A DNA stretch of 64,000 nt from JAWLHU01 sp049324875 (GTDB lineage Bacteria; Bacillota; Sulfobacillia; Symbiobacteriales; Symbiobacteriaceae): assembly GCA_049324875.1 (NCBI GenBank), contig JBMONC010000046.1, forward strand, positions 24,536-88,535, in the 5' to 3' direction. The notes below the pieces were generated by a model. It was not told the origin of the DNA. It saw only the letters and a list, made by a program, of their open reading frames with translations, and ran no database searches. Made by a program: the position numbers and the translations under genes. Shown piece by piece: positions 35,403 through 43,650 of this stretch (within the stretch, counting starts at the first letter, position 1; the number at the start of each line of letters is the position of its first letter).

Positions 35403-36494
35403 ATGGAGGCCCGCGCCAAGGGGGTGACGCCGCTGGACCGAGATGACCGTTTCGACGGCTTGAAGCGCCGCTTCTTCCTGGTCATGCTGCCGATCATCTC
35501 GATGGGCGGCTTCGCCGACTGGTTGATGGACCAGACGGCCGGCAGCCCATCCAGACCGGCCTCCCTCCCGGCGATTCTCATCCCCCTCGCCCTGGCGCTG
35601 CTGCTCTGGCGCAAGCGCCGGAGCCTCCGCTTCGTTGAGGCAGCCACCTTCACCTGGGCCCTGGCAACCCTGCTCAGCCTCTTCTACGGGGTTCTCTTCC
35701 TCTACAAGACCGATCTGGCGGAGCGTTTCACCTCCATCAGCCCGTGGTTCTCGGTCTGCCTGATTGCGGTCTTCCTGGTCTTCGGGCCGCGGCGGGCCAC
35801 CTGGATCTCGGTCGGTCTTTACCTGTTGGTCCTGGGCCTGGGCCTGACGTACTTTGTGAAGGTCCGAACCTCGGGCGCCGATCCGGTCCTGATCCGGCCG
35901 CTGATCCACCTCTACCTGGCCAACGCGGCCTTCATCACCTTTCTGACCTACTATGGCCGGGTGCGGGAGCAGTTTGAGCGGACCCACTCCCTGGCCCGCT
36001 CCATGGCCGACCTGGCGCACAGCGACCCGCTCCTGGGCATCGCCAACCGGCGCCACATGTACACGATCATCCGCCAGGAGATCTCCCTGGCGGAAGATGG
36101 TGCGGGGAAGCCCTCCATCCTGATCATGTTCGACCTGGATCGCTTCAAGGAAGTGAACGATACCTACGGCCATGACACCGGTGATGAGGTGCTGAAGACG
36201 GTGGCCGCGGTGGTCACGCAGACCCTGCGGGGCTCGGACCGCTTCGGCCGGTGGGGCGGGGATGAGTTCGTGGTCCTCGCCCGGGTGGCCGACATCAGCC
36301 AGGCCAACATGCTGGCCCAGCGGCTGAGGGATGCGGTCCACCAGCGGCTGGCGGAGCGGCTGTGGCGGGTCACCATCAGCCTGGGGGTGGCCCCCTACCA
36401 CCGGGGCGACACGGTGGAGAGCTGGGTGAAACGGGCGGATCAGGCGCTCTACCGGGCCAAGGAGGCGGGCAAGAACCGGGTCGTCGTCGGTTGA
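35403..36494 (+). CDS. Membrane-bound diguanylate cyclase (GGDEF domain)
   Basis: The protein has 363 residues. The N-terminal half has about six membrane helices. The C-terminal GGDEF domain has the intact active-site motif RWGGDEF (about residue 285), a metal-binding FDLDRFKEVNDTYGH and GDEVLK. It should make cyclic di-GMP from two GTP. No I-site (RxxD) is obvious at the usual place before GGDEF. No strong ribosome site precedes the ATG, so a later start is possible. Matrix-fibre genes 1.4 kb away are plausible biofilm partners, by inference. Confidence 0.88.
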   Translation: MEARAKGVTPLDRDDRFDGLKRRFFLVMLPIISMGGFADWLMDQTAGSPSRPASLPAILIPLALALLLWRKRRSLRFVEAATFTWALATLLSLFYGVLFLYKTDLAERFTSISPWFSVCLIAVFLVFGPRRATWISVGLYLLVLGLGLTYFVKVRTSGADPVLIRPLIHLYLANAAFITFLTYYGRVREQFERTHSLARSMADLAHSDPLLGIANRRHMYTIIRQEISLAEDGAGKPSILIMFDLDRFKEVNDTYGHDTGDEVLKTVAAVVTQTLRGSDRFGRWGGDEFVVLARVADISQANMLAQRLRDAVHQRLAERLWRVTISLGVAPYHRGDTVESWVKRADQALYRAKEAGKNRVVVG

Positions 36495-36537
36495 TGCAGA
36501 GGGGACCGGGTGCGGTCCCCCGAAGAGAGAAAAGAGG

Positions 36538-36569
36538 CGGCCTCGGCCCCCCTGAGAGGGCCGAGGCCG
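36538..36569 (-). terminator. deoC terminator (possibly bidirectional)
   Basis: CGGCCTCGGCCC (36538-36549) pairs with 36558-36569. On the minus strand it is followed by CCTCTTTTCTC. It lies between the convergent deoC and diguanylate cyclase genes. Confidence 0.75.
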
Positions 36570-36575
36570 TAGCTG

Positions 36576-37271
36576 TCAGTACTTGTCACTGCCCTCGGGC
36601 CGGGCGCCGGTGACGATGGCGATGCCGGCGCTGGCGCCGATGCGGGTGGCACCCGCCTCCACCATGGCGATGGTGCCGGCGTAGTCCCGCACGCCGCCCG
36701 ACGCCTTCACGCCCATCTCAGGGCCGACGGTGCGGCGCATAAGGGCGACATCGGCCACCGTGGCGCCGCCGGTGCTGAAGCCGGTGGAGGTCTTGACGAA
36801 GTCCGCCCCGGCCTCCTTGGCCAGCTGGCAGGCCTTCACCTTCTCCTCGTCGGTCAGCAGGCAGGTCTCGATGATCACCTTGACCAGCGCCTTCCCGGCA
36901 GCGGCGTCGACCACCGCCCTGATGTCGTTGAGCACCCGATCGTACTGCTTCGACTTGAGCGCCCCGATGTTGATCACCATGTCGACCTCGGTGGCCCCGC
37001 GGGCGATGGCGTCCTCCGCTTCCACCGCCTTGATCTCGCTCCGGTTGGCCCCCAGCGGAAAACCGATCACGGTGCAGACCTTGACGCCGCTCCCCTGGAG
37101 CAGTTCGGCGCAGAGCGGCACCCAGTGCGGGTTGACGCAGACGGACATGAACTGGTACTCCCGGGCCTCGGCGCAGAGCCGGCGGATCTGCTCTTCGGTC
37201 GCCTCCGGCTTCAGCAGGGTGTGATCGATCAACTTCGCCACCTGGGCCGGTGTCAGGCTCTTCTCGGTCAT
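36576..37271 (-). CDS. deoC: Deoxyribose-phosphate aldolase
   Basis: The protein has 231 residues from ATG 37271, 9 bases after GGAGG. An upstream GTG is too close to that site. It cleaves deoxyribose-5-phosphate to glyceraldehyde-3-phosphate and acetaldehyde. LIDHTLLKPEAT opens the fold. The Schiff-base lysine is in FVKTSTGF and a second conserved lysine in VKASGGVRD. Full length, single gene. Confidence 0.95.
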   Translation of the reverse strand: MTEKSLTPAQVAKLIDHTLLKPEATEEQIRRLCAEAREYQFMSVCVNPHWVPLCAELLQGSGVKVCTVIGFPLGANRSEIKAVEAEDAIARGATEVDMVINIGALKSKQYDRVLNDIRAVVDAAAGKALVKVIIETCLLTDEEKVKACQLAKEAGADFVKTSTGFSTGGATVADVALMRRTVGPEMGVKASGGVRDYAGTIAMVEAGATRIGASAGIAIVTGARPEGSDKY

Positions 37272-37368
37272 CTTCACGTGCCTCCTTCATGGTCCCTGAG
37301 GAGTTTTCGGCAGCAGCCGGCCAATCCCTGCCGAAAGCGCTGCCCACCACCCCGAGGGAGTGATCCGA

Positions 37369-37845
37369 ATGATACGCCCCGCCACCAGCGCCGATCTCCC
37401 TGCCATGGTCGCCCTGTCCGAGGCGAAGCGGACCGAGTACGAGCGGTACCAGCCCGTGTTCTGGCGCAAGGCGCCCGACTCCGCCGCCGTCCAGGCCCCC
37501 TTCTTCACCGCCCTGCTCCAGCGGCCGAATGTGATCGCCCTGGTCCACGAGGAGCGGGGGGTGGTGGACGGCTTCCTCATCGCCGATCTGATCCCCTCGC
37601 CGCCGGTCTACGCCCCCGGCGGCCTCACCTGCCGGATTGATGACTACTGCGTGGCGAGCGGGGCGGACTGGGAGCAGGTCGGCCTGGCGCTGCTCCGGGC
37701 AGCCGAGGCCGCAGGCGCGGAGCGGGGCGCCGTCCAGACGGTGGTGGTCTGCGGCCACCTGGACCTGCCCAAACGGGCGATGCTGGCCGCTGCCGGGTAC
37801 TCCATCGCCTCGGAGTGGTGGACCCGACCGATCGGGGATGAGTAG
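37369..37845 (+). CDS. GNAT family N-acetyltransferase
   Basis: The protein has 158 residues from ATG 37369 (GAGGGAGTGAT upstream). The layout fits a GNAT fold: IRPATSADLPAMVALSEAKR opening, central CRIDDYCVA strand and RAMLAAAGYSIASEWWTR ending. The acetyl-CoA loop is poorly conserved (no RxxGxG/A), so activity is uncertain. It is not related closely to the two GNATs in the collar operon. Confidence 0.6.
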   Translation: MIRPATSADLPAMVALSEAKRTEYERYQPVFWRKAPDSAAVQAPFFTALLQRPNVIALVHEERGVVDGFLIADLIPSPPVYAPGGLTCRIDDYCVASGADWEQVGLALLRAAEAAGAERGAVQTVVVCGHLDLPKRAMLAAAGYSIASEWWTRPIGDE

Positions 37846-37846
37846 A

Positions 37847-37874
37847 CGGAGGGAGGCCGGGTGGCCTCCCTCCG
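37847..37874 (+). terminator. Terminator after the GNAT gene
   Basis: CGGAGGGAGGCC (37847-37858), loop GGGT, and its exact complement (37863-37874) are followed by ATTCTGC. It sits between convergent genes. Confidence 0.6.
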
Positions 37875-37912
37875 ATTCTGCACGCTCCCTTTCGTGACGC
37901 CCTGACATCACG

Positions 37913-38536
37913 CTACGGGTTGTTGTTCATCTGCACGGCATGGACCGTGAAGTCAACCACCAGTTCGGTGCCCTGGTAGCTGTTGTCCGCGGTGAGATCG
38001 AAGGTCACCAGGAACTTCACGTGCCGGTTGGAGCCCAGGTAGAGCGGGATGCGGCTTCCATCGGGATACCGGAGCGGCACCGCACCACCCAGGAAGTCGC
38101 TGAGCCACCCTTCGGCCACCTTCACCTCGGTTCCCACCTGCGGTGTGGTGACCTCCACGTACAGCTTGTCAGCCAGCATGGCATCACTGCCCGGCTGGAG
38201 GCTGGCCTCCAGCGCGTCGAGCCAGGCGTGCATGCTGCTGCAGGACGGGGGGTTTGAGACGGTCAGGGTGCGCTGGTGGCTGTCGCCCGGCGCCCACAGT
38301 CCGGTGGGAAACATGCCGGGGATGCCGTCCGGGGTCTCACCCTGTTCAGCAGTGACGTAGAACATCGGGCCGGGGACCGCCTCGCCGTCGTTGCGCTGCG
38401 CATCGATGCAGAGGCGGCCCGCCGTCCAGTCCTGGGCGCCTGTCTCGGCATCCGAGAAGAGCGCCAGGGTGGCTCCCAGCCCGAGAGTGGCGGCGAGGAG
38501 GCCGGAGCCTATCGCCAGCCAGAGCTTCTTCTTCAT
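37913..38536 (-). CDS. TasA/CalY-like matrix-fibre protein, copy 2
   Basis: The protein has 207 residues. The N-terminal signal KKKLWLAIGSGLLAATLGLGA followed by TLALFSDAET is the SipW-dependent type. The C-terminal VHAVQMNN matches the TasA/camelysin family end. It probably assembles into extracellular fibres or caps them. It is last in the operon, 91 bases after the first tasA-like gene. A hairpin (38558-38578) lies in that gap. Confidence 0.85.
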   Translation of the reverse strand: MKKKLWLAIGSGLLAATLGLGATLALFSDAETGAQDWTAGRLCIDAQRNDGEAVPGPMFYVTAEQGETPDGIPGMFPTGLWAPGDSHQRTLTVSNPPSCSSMHAWLDALEASLQPGSDAMLADKLYVEVTTPQVGTEVKVAEGWLSDFLGGAVPLRYPDGSRIPLYLGSNRHVKFLVTFDLTADNSYQGTELVVDFTVHAVQMNNNP

Positions 38537-38557
38537 GGAGACTCCCCCAGATGCCCC

Positions 38558-38578
38558 GCCGGGGTGTGGTACCCCGGC
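38558..38578 (-). other. Intergenic hairpin between the two tasA-like genes
   Basis: GCCGGGGT (38558-38565) pairs with ACCCCGGC (38571-38578). There is no T-run, so it may protect or attenuate the transcript and set the ratio of the two fibre proteins. Confidence 0.45.
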
Positions 38579-38627
38579 AGGGACGCCGTCGCGGCGTTAG
38601 ATAGGAGAACCAGGGGCTGGAAGGCCC

Positions 38628-39155
38628 TTAGTTCCAGGAGATGGGGCCGCCGGAGCCGTTGTCGTTGTGCCGGTACTGGACAGCCTTGACCATCAGCGAG
38701 ACCGAGGCGCCGTCGCCCTGGCAGTCGTTGCCGGCGGCGAGGTCCAGCGCCCAGTTCATGGTCAGGTTCAGGTCCTGGCCCGGGGTGAAGACGCCGACCA
38801 CCTGATTCGCAGCGTTGCTGGAGTAGGTGTTGACGCCGTCACTCAGGGTGACGTTGAACTTCCCGCCCCCGTCGCAGCTGAACAGGTCGCCCGACGAGGC
38901 GGTGCTGATGCCGATCCAGGCGTCGAGGCTGCCGGTGTACTCGATGGAGTACGAGCGGGTGCCGGCGTCGCCCGGGGCGATGTTGTTGATCGCCATGAAG
39001 TCGGTCACAGGCGTACCCAGGGTGACGGTGCCGGCGGTGAAGGTGTTGTCAGCGTTGCCGGACTGGGCCGAGAAGAGGGCGAAGCTGGAGGCGCTGACCA
39101 CCAGGGAGACCATGGCGATCGCAAGCAGGCTCAGGGAAATGCGCTTGGCAAGCAT
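38628..39155 (-). CDS. tasA: TasA/CalY-like matrix-fibre protein, copy 1
   Basis: The protein has 175 residues. It has a signal segment, then SFALFSAQSGNADNTFTAGTV, the usual start of mature TasA/camelysin proteins. It also has a SYSIEYTGSLDAWIG beta strand and the ending MVKAVQYRHN. Cleavage by the neighbouring SipW-type peptidase is expected. TasA polymers are structural fibres of biofilms. GGAGGAATT precedes ATG 39155. Confidence 0.88.
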   Translation of the reverse strand: MLAKRISLSLLAIAMVSLVVSASSFALFSAQSGNADNTFTAGTVTLGTPVTDFMAINNIAPGDAGTRSYSIEYTGSLDAWIGISTASSGDLFSCDGGGKFNVTLSDGVNTYSSNAANQVVGVFTPGQDLNLTMNWALDLAAGNDCQGDGASVSLMVKAVQYRHNDNGSGGPISWN

Positions 39156-39239
39156 TGGGGAATTCCTCCTCAGTCCTCTTTGTTGAGCGGAGCCGGACCC
39201 GAAGCCGGGAGTGTCAGGGCGTCACGGAAGGGAGCGTGG

Positions 39240-39827
39240 CTACTCCCTCTTCCCGGCCTCTCCCTCGGGCTGGGCGGCCTTCGCTGCCTCTGCCTCGGAG
39301 AGCGCCTTCCAGATCTTGCGAAACTCCATGCCGATCAGCAAGAGCCCCGGAATGATGACCACGGTCACAATCCCCGCCGGCTTGCGGATGAAGCTGGAGA
39401 TGTAGCCGAAGTAAGGCACCCGGAACTGATACCGGCCGACGATCTGGCTGAAAGCGACGGTGGAGAGATCCTCCGACTGGTTGGCATCCCCTTTGGTCAC
39501 GAAGGCGGTCGGGGCGCCGTTCACCTTGACCGTGCCGATCACCCGGTGAGTGATCAGCATGTCGCGGTTCTCCTTGGTGCGGTAGGTGATGATGTCGCCG
39601 TCGGCGACCTCCTCGGCCCGCGCCACGGGCCGGATGATGATCACATCGCCGGTATGAATGGCCGGCTCCATGGAGCCGCTGATCACCGAGAGCGCCTTGT
39701 AGCCGCGGAACGTCGGAATGCCGTCCGGCGATCCCTTCGCCGTCAGGGCTACAAACCCAACCCCCAGAAGCAGCAGCACCAGCAGGGCGGAGACCACCCC
39801 GTTCACGATGCCCATCAACCGCTTCAT
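39240..39827 (-). CDS. sipW: Signal peptidase I, SipW type
   Basis: The protein has 195 residues from ATG 39827. AGGGGG is 6 bases upstream, and an ATG at 39845 lacks such a site. It has an N-terminal membrane helix and catalytic Ser52 in SGSMEP. The conserved His lies in THRVIG (about residue 94), in place of the lysine of common bacterial enzymes, which marks the ER/SipW type. A C-terminal membrane helix follows. It should process the two TasA-like proteins encoded downstream. Confidence 0.93.
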   Translation of the reverse strand: MKRLMGIVNGVVSALLVLLLLGVGFVALTAKGSPDGIPTFRGYKALSVISGSMEPAIHTGDVIIIRPVARAEEVADGDIITYRTKENRDMLITHRVIGTVKVNGAPTAFVTKGDANQSEDLSTVAFSQIVGRYQFRVPYFGYISSFIRKPAGIVTVVIIPGLLLIGMEFRKIWKALSEAEAAKAAQPEGEAGKRE

Positions 39828-39854
39828 CCTCATCCCCCTCTTCAAACGGCCTCT

Positions 39855-40586
39855 TTACCCCTTCTCGGACCCCTGGGTCCCAGCTCCCCCCTCACCCCCG
39901 CCGGTGCTGGCATCGGGCGGAGCCTCAGGATCGCCCTTGGGCACCTCGGGGGCGTCCACCGGGACCGCCTCCGGGTCGGCCGGCACGGCGCTCCGGGGCT
40001 CGTCCGGGACCTCGCCTGGCGGTGCGGCCGGGGCCTCCTCCGGCGGTGCGGCCGGGGCCTCCTCGGGTGGTGCGGCCGGGGCCTCCTCCGGCGGTGCGGC
40101 CGGGGCCTCCTCGGGCTTGGGGGCGATCTGCCCCGTCACCCCCACCGTCAGGCTCAGGAAATCCCCCAGGGATGTGATGCGGATCAGCCCGTTCAGTGGA
40201 CCGGCCTGCCCCGCCGTGCCCGCGATCTGCAGGACCGTGGAGCCCCCCGGCTCCAGGACCGCAGTGGCGGCCGATGCGCTCCAGCCCGGCAGGTTCTGCA
40301 GCTCGACCTGAAGCGCCAGGCTGCGCTGCCAGATGTTCTCGACCAGGACTTCGGCGTGGACCTCGTCCCCCTCGACGAGGGTGCCAAGATCCAGCAGGTG
40401 AGTCCCCGCCCGGAGCGCTTCACTCGTCCTGAGAGCGCTCATGCTGGCCGCCTTCCCCGGGCGATGAAACTGACCCAGGGCATGGGTCGGCTCGAGCCGG
40501 CTGCCAACCACCAGCGAGGTGACGGCAGCGGGCAGCATGGCCCAACAGAAGCCCCAGATCCAAGGCGGGAGATATCTCGGTCTCAT
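39855..40586 (-). CDS. TapA-like secreted protein with a Pro/Glu/Ala repeat tail
   Basis: The protein has 243 residues from ATG 40586. A signal or anchor helix (WIWGFCWAMLPAAVTSLVVG) precedes a beta-sandwich domain (about 40-140). A low-complexity tail has four APPEEAPA-type units and then a Pro/Asp/Gly-rich end. Being first in a sipW-tasA operon, it occupies the place of TapA, the fibre-anchoring protein of Bacillus, but I see no direct sequence likeness. The role is inferred from position. Confidence 0.6.
   Translation of the reverse strand: MRPRYLPPWIWGFCWAMLPAAVTSLVVGSRLEPTHALGQFHRPGKAASMSALRTSEALRAGTHLLDLGTLVEGDEVHAEVLVENIWQRSLALQVELQNLPGWSASAATAVLEPGGSTVLQIAGTAGQAGPLNGLIRITSLGDFLSLTVGVTGQIAPKPEEAPAAPPEEAPAAPPEEAPAAPPEEAPAAPPGEVPDEPRSAVPADPEAVPVDAPEVPKGDPEAPPDASTGGGEGGAGTQGSEKG
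40021..40116. repeat. Four tandem 24-bp repeats
   Basis: Units start at 40021, 40045, 40069 and 40093 and alternate between two near-identical versions. They encode the PPEEAPAA units of the TapA-like protein. Copy number may vary between strains. Confidence 0.85.
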
Positions 40587-40830
40587 GCAATCCCCCCTAT
40601 CCCGCGCAGGGTCCTTACCCAAATTCTGTTAGTAATTGGCAAATTCTACCGACCCTCACCAAACTCCTGCCGTATCTTTTGGGCTGACAGGTTCTCGCTG
40701 GTGGAATAACGGACAAAAGAAGGACGCCGCCCCCGTTGCTGGGAGCGGCGATTTCCATGGAATATTCATTGCATGGACGAGGTCCGGCTGCGCGGGTTAC
40801 ATTGCAGGAACGAAGCGGCTCTGCTGCTCA

Positions 40831-40950
40831 CACGCTGAGTTCCGAAAGGAAACGGGGGAACCACACCAAGGGGCGAAGCGCAGCCGGCCCAGCGGCTGCC
40901 CGGGCGAAACTCCTGCTGCCCGAGCCCGTCAGCTAACCCCGTAAGCGTCG
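40831..40950 (+). promoter_or_regulatory. Cyclic di-AMP riboswitch (ydaO/yuaA type)
   Basis: ACGCT at 40832-40836 pairs with AGCGT at 40944-40948. The conserved blocks are GGGGGAACC with GGGGCGAA, and near the 3' end CCGTCAGCTAACC followed by CGTAAGCG. These match the ydaO/yuaA class, which usually turns genes off when c-di-AMP is high. It precedes a CAP-domain cell-wall gene, a common target. The region 40623-40830 upstream shows no gene and only weak promoter-like sequence. Confidence 0.88.
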
Positions 40951-41021
40951 CAGGAGGAGGCGATCTCCTCCATCAAGGCCTGTCGCAGATGCCCTTCGTG
41001 AAGAGCGAAAGGGAGGAGATC
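40951..41021 (+). promoter_or_regulatory. Riboswitch expression platform: competing pairing at the ribosome site
   Basis: GATCTCCTCC (40962-40971) is exactly complementary to GGAGGAGATC (41012-41021), which holds the ribosome site of the next gene. The same anti-Shine-Dalgarno can also pair with GGAGGAG at 40953-40959 right after the aptamer. The two pairings exclude each other. This suggests translational control rather than a terminator. Confidence 0.6.
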
Positions 41022-41023
41022 AC

Positions 41024-41689
41024 GTGAAGAAGCTGAGCCTTACGATGAAGAGCCTCGCCGTTGCAGCCCTGGTCGCCGTCAGCAGCATGGCGTTCGCCAC
41101 CCCGGCCTCCGCCGCTTACTACTACCAGGTGCGCTGCAGCTACACCAGCTACGGAATCCGCTGCTCCTACGTCCCGACCTCCTACAAGCCGACCTACACC
41201 ACCCCGCCCCGGACCACCACGGCGTCGACGGCGAAGACCGCCCCGACCGCCACGGCACCGAAGAGCCCGGCAACCACCACCCCTACTACCACCACCACCG
41301 CCGGCCTGACCGCTGCGGAGCAGCAGATGCTCAACCTGGTCAACCAGGAGCGGGCGAAGAACGGTCTGGCCCCGCTCAAGGCCGACCTGCAGCTGACCCA
41401 GCTGGCCCGGCTGAAGAGCCAGGATATGATCAAGCACAACTACTTCAGCCACCAGTCCCCCACCTACGGCTCCCCCTTCGACATGATGAAGCGCTACGGC
41501 GTCTCCTACAGGACCGCCGGCGAGAACCTCGCCGGAAACTCCAGCGTCACCGGCGCCCACACGGGGCTCATGAACTCCCCGGGGCACCGGGCGAACATCC
41601 TGAGCACCAAGTACACCCACGTGGGCATCGGCATCGCCCAGGGCGGTTCGTATGGCATGATGTTCACCCAGATGTTCGTCGGACGGTAA
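41024..41689 (+). CDS. Secreted CAP/SCP-domain protein (YkwD-like)
   Basis: The protein has 221 residues from GTG 41024. The signal peptide ends near residue 30 (ASA). A Tyr-rich Cys segment (YYYQVRCSYTSYGIRCSY) and a Thr/Pro linker follow. The C-terminal CAP domain has LNLVNQERAKNGLAPL, SQDMIKHNYFSHQSP, GENLAGN and NSPGHRANILS, including the usual His and Glu residues. Such proteins act at the cell wall or spore surface. Control by c-di-AMP fits a wall-homeostasis role. Confidence 0.93.
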   Translation: MKKLSLTMKSLAVAALVAVSSMAFATPASAAYYYQVRCSYTSYGIRCSYVPTSYKPTYTTPPRTTTASTAKTAPTATAPKSPATTTPTTTTTAGLTAAEQQMLNLVNQERAKNGLAPLKADLQLTQLARLKSQDMIKHNYFSHQSPTYGSPFDMMKRYGVSYRTAGENLAGNSSVTGAHTGLMNSPGHRANILSTKYTHVGIGIAQGGSYGMMFTQMFVGR

Positions 41690-41693
41690 GAAC

Positions 41694-41728
41694 GACCCCT
41701 GCTGCGCTGGTGCGGCAGGGGTCTCTTT
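41694..41728 (+). terminator. Terminator after the CAP gene
   Basis: GACCCCTGC (41694-41702) pairs with GCAGGGGTC (41715-41723), followed by TCTTTCT. The stretch from here to the Fur box at 41954 holds nothing else I can support. Confidence 0.8.
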
Positions 41729-41953
41729 CTGTCTACTCGACTGAACCAAGCCCTTGCGGTCATGAAAGACCTCCTACAGGATCGCTGAGGCGCAACTCCA
41801 TTCAGCCGGGAATTCAGGTGGGCGCGCCAGGGGATCGGCCGAAGGGCTTGGGGACCCCCGATACTTTGTGCCCCCTCCTTTCGGATCATTTTGACCTCAT
41901 TGCGCCTCGCAGCTCTTGCCTGAACCTGCCCCATGTCTGATAATGAAGTCGTT

Positions 41954-41972
41954 GAGAATGATTATCATTCGC
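41954..41972 (+). promoter_or_regulatory. Fur box
   Basis: GAGAATGATTATCATTCGC closely matches the consensus GATAATGATAATCATTATC. It lies between a TTGAGA and a TATTAA, about 40 bases before the next start codon, where bound Fur would block RNA polymerase. Iron should repress the gene. Confidence 0.85.
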
Positions 41973-42011
41973 TATTAAGAAGAACTGGGATTGGTGGAGG
42001 CGGGTGTCTGT

Positions 42012-42317
42012 ATGGAGTACCTTTCCTTTGAGCAGGTCTGGCAGGGCTTCCTGGACTCGTCACCGGCATCACTGACCTGCCTGTCCGAATGGAGGGCAGA
42101 CTCCTGTGTGCTGCGGCGCCTCTGCACCCGTGAGTGCACCGTCCGGGGAGTCTGGCGTGGCGAGGAGCCTTACGCCCTGGAGTTCACCGGTCCTTCCTGG
42201 CAGGTTGCCATTCTGCGCACCACGTTCTGCACGGCGCTCCGCTGCCCTGGCGCCCCCAGGCTCCACATCATCCAGGAAGGCAACCGGGTACTTGAAGTGG
42301 AGTTCAAGGAGGCCTGA
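42012..42317 (+). CDS. Fur-controlled small Cys-rich protein
   Basis: The protein has 101 residues from ATG 42012 (GGAGG upstream). There is no signal peptide. Six cysteines lie at 23, 32, 38, 42, 73 and 78, including CTREC and CTALRC. This could bind a metal or an Fe-S cluster. I do not recognise the family. The Fur box directly upstream and the siderophore transporter immediately downstream tie it to iron. It may be a siderophore reductase-like or iron-sensing accessory protein, but that is a guess. Confidence 0.65.
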   Translation: MEYLSFEQVWQGFLDSSPASLTCLSEWRADSCVLRRLCTRECTVRGVWRGEEPYALEFTGPSWQVAILRTTFCTALRCPGAPRLHIIQEGNRVLEVEFKEA

Positions 42318-42505
42318 CCCCTGCCCGGTCCGCCGGGCCGGCGTCCTGAGCCTCCGCGCCTCCCGGCATCCATCTGCGAGGCATACACGGGCCCTTTCCA
42401 CGCAACGTGGCGGGGGTGTTGCTCTTTGGGTCCAGGCCTCCCGGCGGAGCACGAGCCCCGCCAGGGTGGGTGAAAGGGATGATCCAAATCGGGCGGAAGG
42501 TGCCA

Positions 42506-42560
42506 TTGACGCATCCGGAAGGGCACCGCTATACTGTCATTGAAAATGGTTCTCATTCTC
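42506..42560 (+). promoter_or_regulatory. Promoter and Fur box of siderophore operon 1
   Basis: TTGACG (42506-42511), an 18-base spacer and TATACT (42530-42535) are followed by the Fur-like box GAAAATGGTTCTCATTCTC (42542-42560) over the likely start point. The intergenic stretch 42318-42505 otherwise shows no feature. Confidence 0.8.
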
Positions 42561-42627
42561 AACTGAGTGACATGGGTGTATCATTGTTGATGGAAAGCTG
42601 ACTATCACCAGGGAGGATTCGTTGCTC

Positions 42628-43650
42628 ATGTTCAAGCGCAAGCCTGTACTGTCCCTTCTCGCCACCCTTGCAGCCATGCTGATTCTATCCGGGTGCGGCG
42701 GTGGCGCCCAGCCGGCTCCCAGGGAGTCGACCCAGACGGCCGCGGCGGCCAGCACCGGCCCGTGGGAGTTCACCGATGACCGGGGTACCAAGGTCTCCCG
42801 GCCCCAGCGCCCGGTGCGGGTCGTGGCCCAGAGCAACGCAGCCGCTGCCCTGTGGGACCTGGGCTTCCAGGTGATCGGCGTCTTCGGCCCTCAGCGCCAG
42901 GCCAACGGCAGCAACGACCCGGAAATCGGCAACGTGGACCTGAGCAAGGTCACCTCCGTCGGCGAGCAGTGGGGCGAACTGGATCTGGAGAAGCTGGCCT
43001 CCCTGCGGCCTGACCTGATCGTCACCACCATGTGGCAGCCGCCGGACCTCTGGTACATCAAGCCCGACGTGGCCGACAAGGTGGCAGCCATCGCTCCGAT
43101 CGTGGCCATCAACGTGGCCCAGCGCCCGATTAACGAGCCCATGGCCCGGTTCGAAGAGCTGGCCAAGGCTCTGGGCGCCGACCTGAACGCCCCCGAAGTG
43201 GCCGCGGCGCGGAAGCGGTTCGAGAAGGCCAGCGCCGACCTGAAGGCCGCCGTAGCTGAGAAGCCTGGTCTGAAGGTCCTCTTTGCCGCCGGCTCGCTGG
43301 AGACTTTCTGGGTCGCCAATCCGCCCTACTATGCCGACCTCCTCTACTTCAAGCAGTTGGGTCTGGAGATCGTCGTTCCGGAGAAGCCACAGCAGTTTGT
43401 CGAGTCCTTGAGCTGGGAACAGGCCCAGCGGTACCCGGCCGACCTGATCATGTACGATGTGCGGGCGCACGTGACGCCTCCGGCGCAATTGGCCGAGAAG
43501 GTCCCGACCTGGAAGCTGCACCCGGCGGTGAAGGCGGAGCAGGTAGGCGCCTGGCACGCAACGGCCTCCTACAGCTACAAGGGCTTCGCCGCAATCCTGG
43601 AAGATCTGGCCAAGACGGTCCGCAACTCCCGTCCGGACATCGTTCAGTAA
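42628..43650 (+). CDS. Siderophore/iron ABC transporter substrate-binding lipoprotein, system 1
   Basis: The protein has 340 residues. The lipobox LILSGC places it on the outer face of the membrane. The mature protein is a periplasmic-binding-like type III (FepB/FeuA-like) fold, with TDDRGTKVSRPQRPVRVVA and LEKLASLRPDLIVTT. An in-frame TTG at 42622 is an alternative start with closer spacing to GGGAGG. It should capture a ferric siderophore for the permeases encoded next. The siderophore is unknown. Confidence 0.92.
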   Translation: MFKRKPVLSLLATLAAMLILSGCGGGAQPAPRESTQTAAAASTGPWEFTDDRGTKVSRPQRPVRVVAQSNAAAALWDLGFQVIGVFGPQRQANGSNDPEIGNVDLSKVTSVGEQWGELDLEKLASLRPDLIVTTMWQPPDLWYIKPDVADKVAAIAPIVAINVAQRPINEPMARFEELAKALGADLNAPEVAAARKRFEKASADLKAAVAEKPGLKVLFAAGSLETFWVANPPYYADLLYFKQLGLEIVVPEKPQQFVESLSWEQAQRYPADLIMYDVRAHVTPPAQLAEKVPTWKLHPAVKAEQVGAWHATASYSYKGFAAILEDLAKTVRNSRPDIVQ

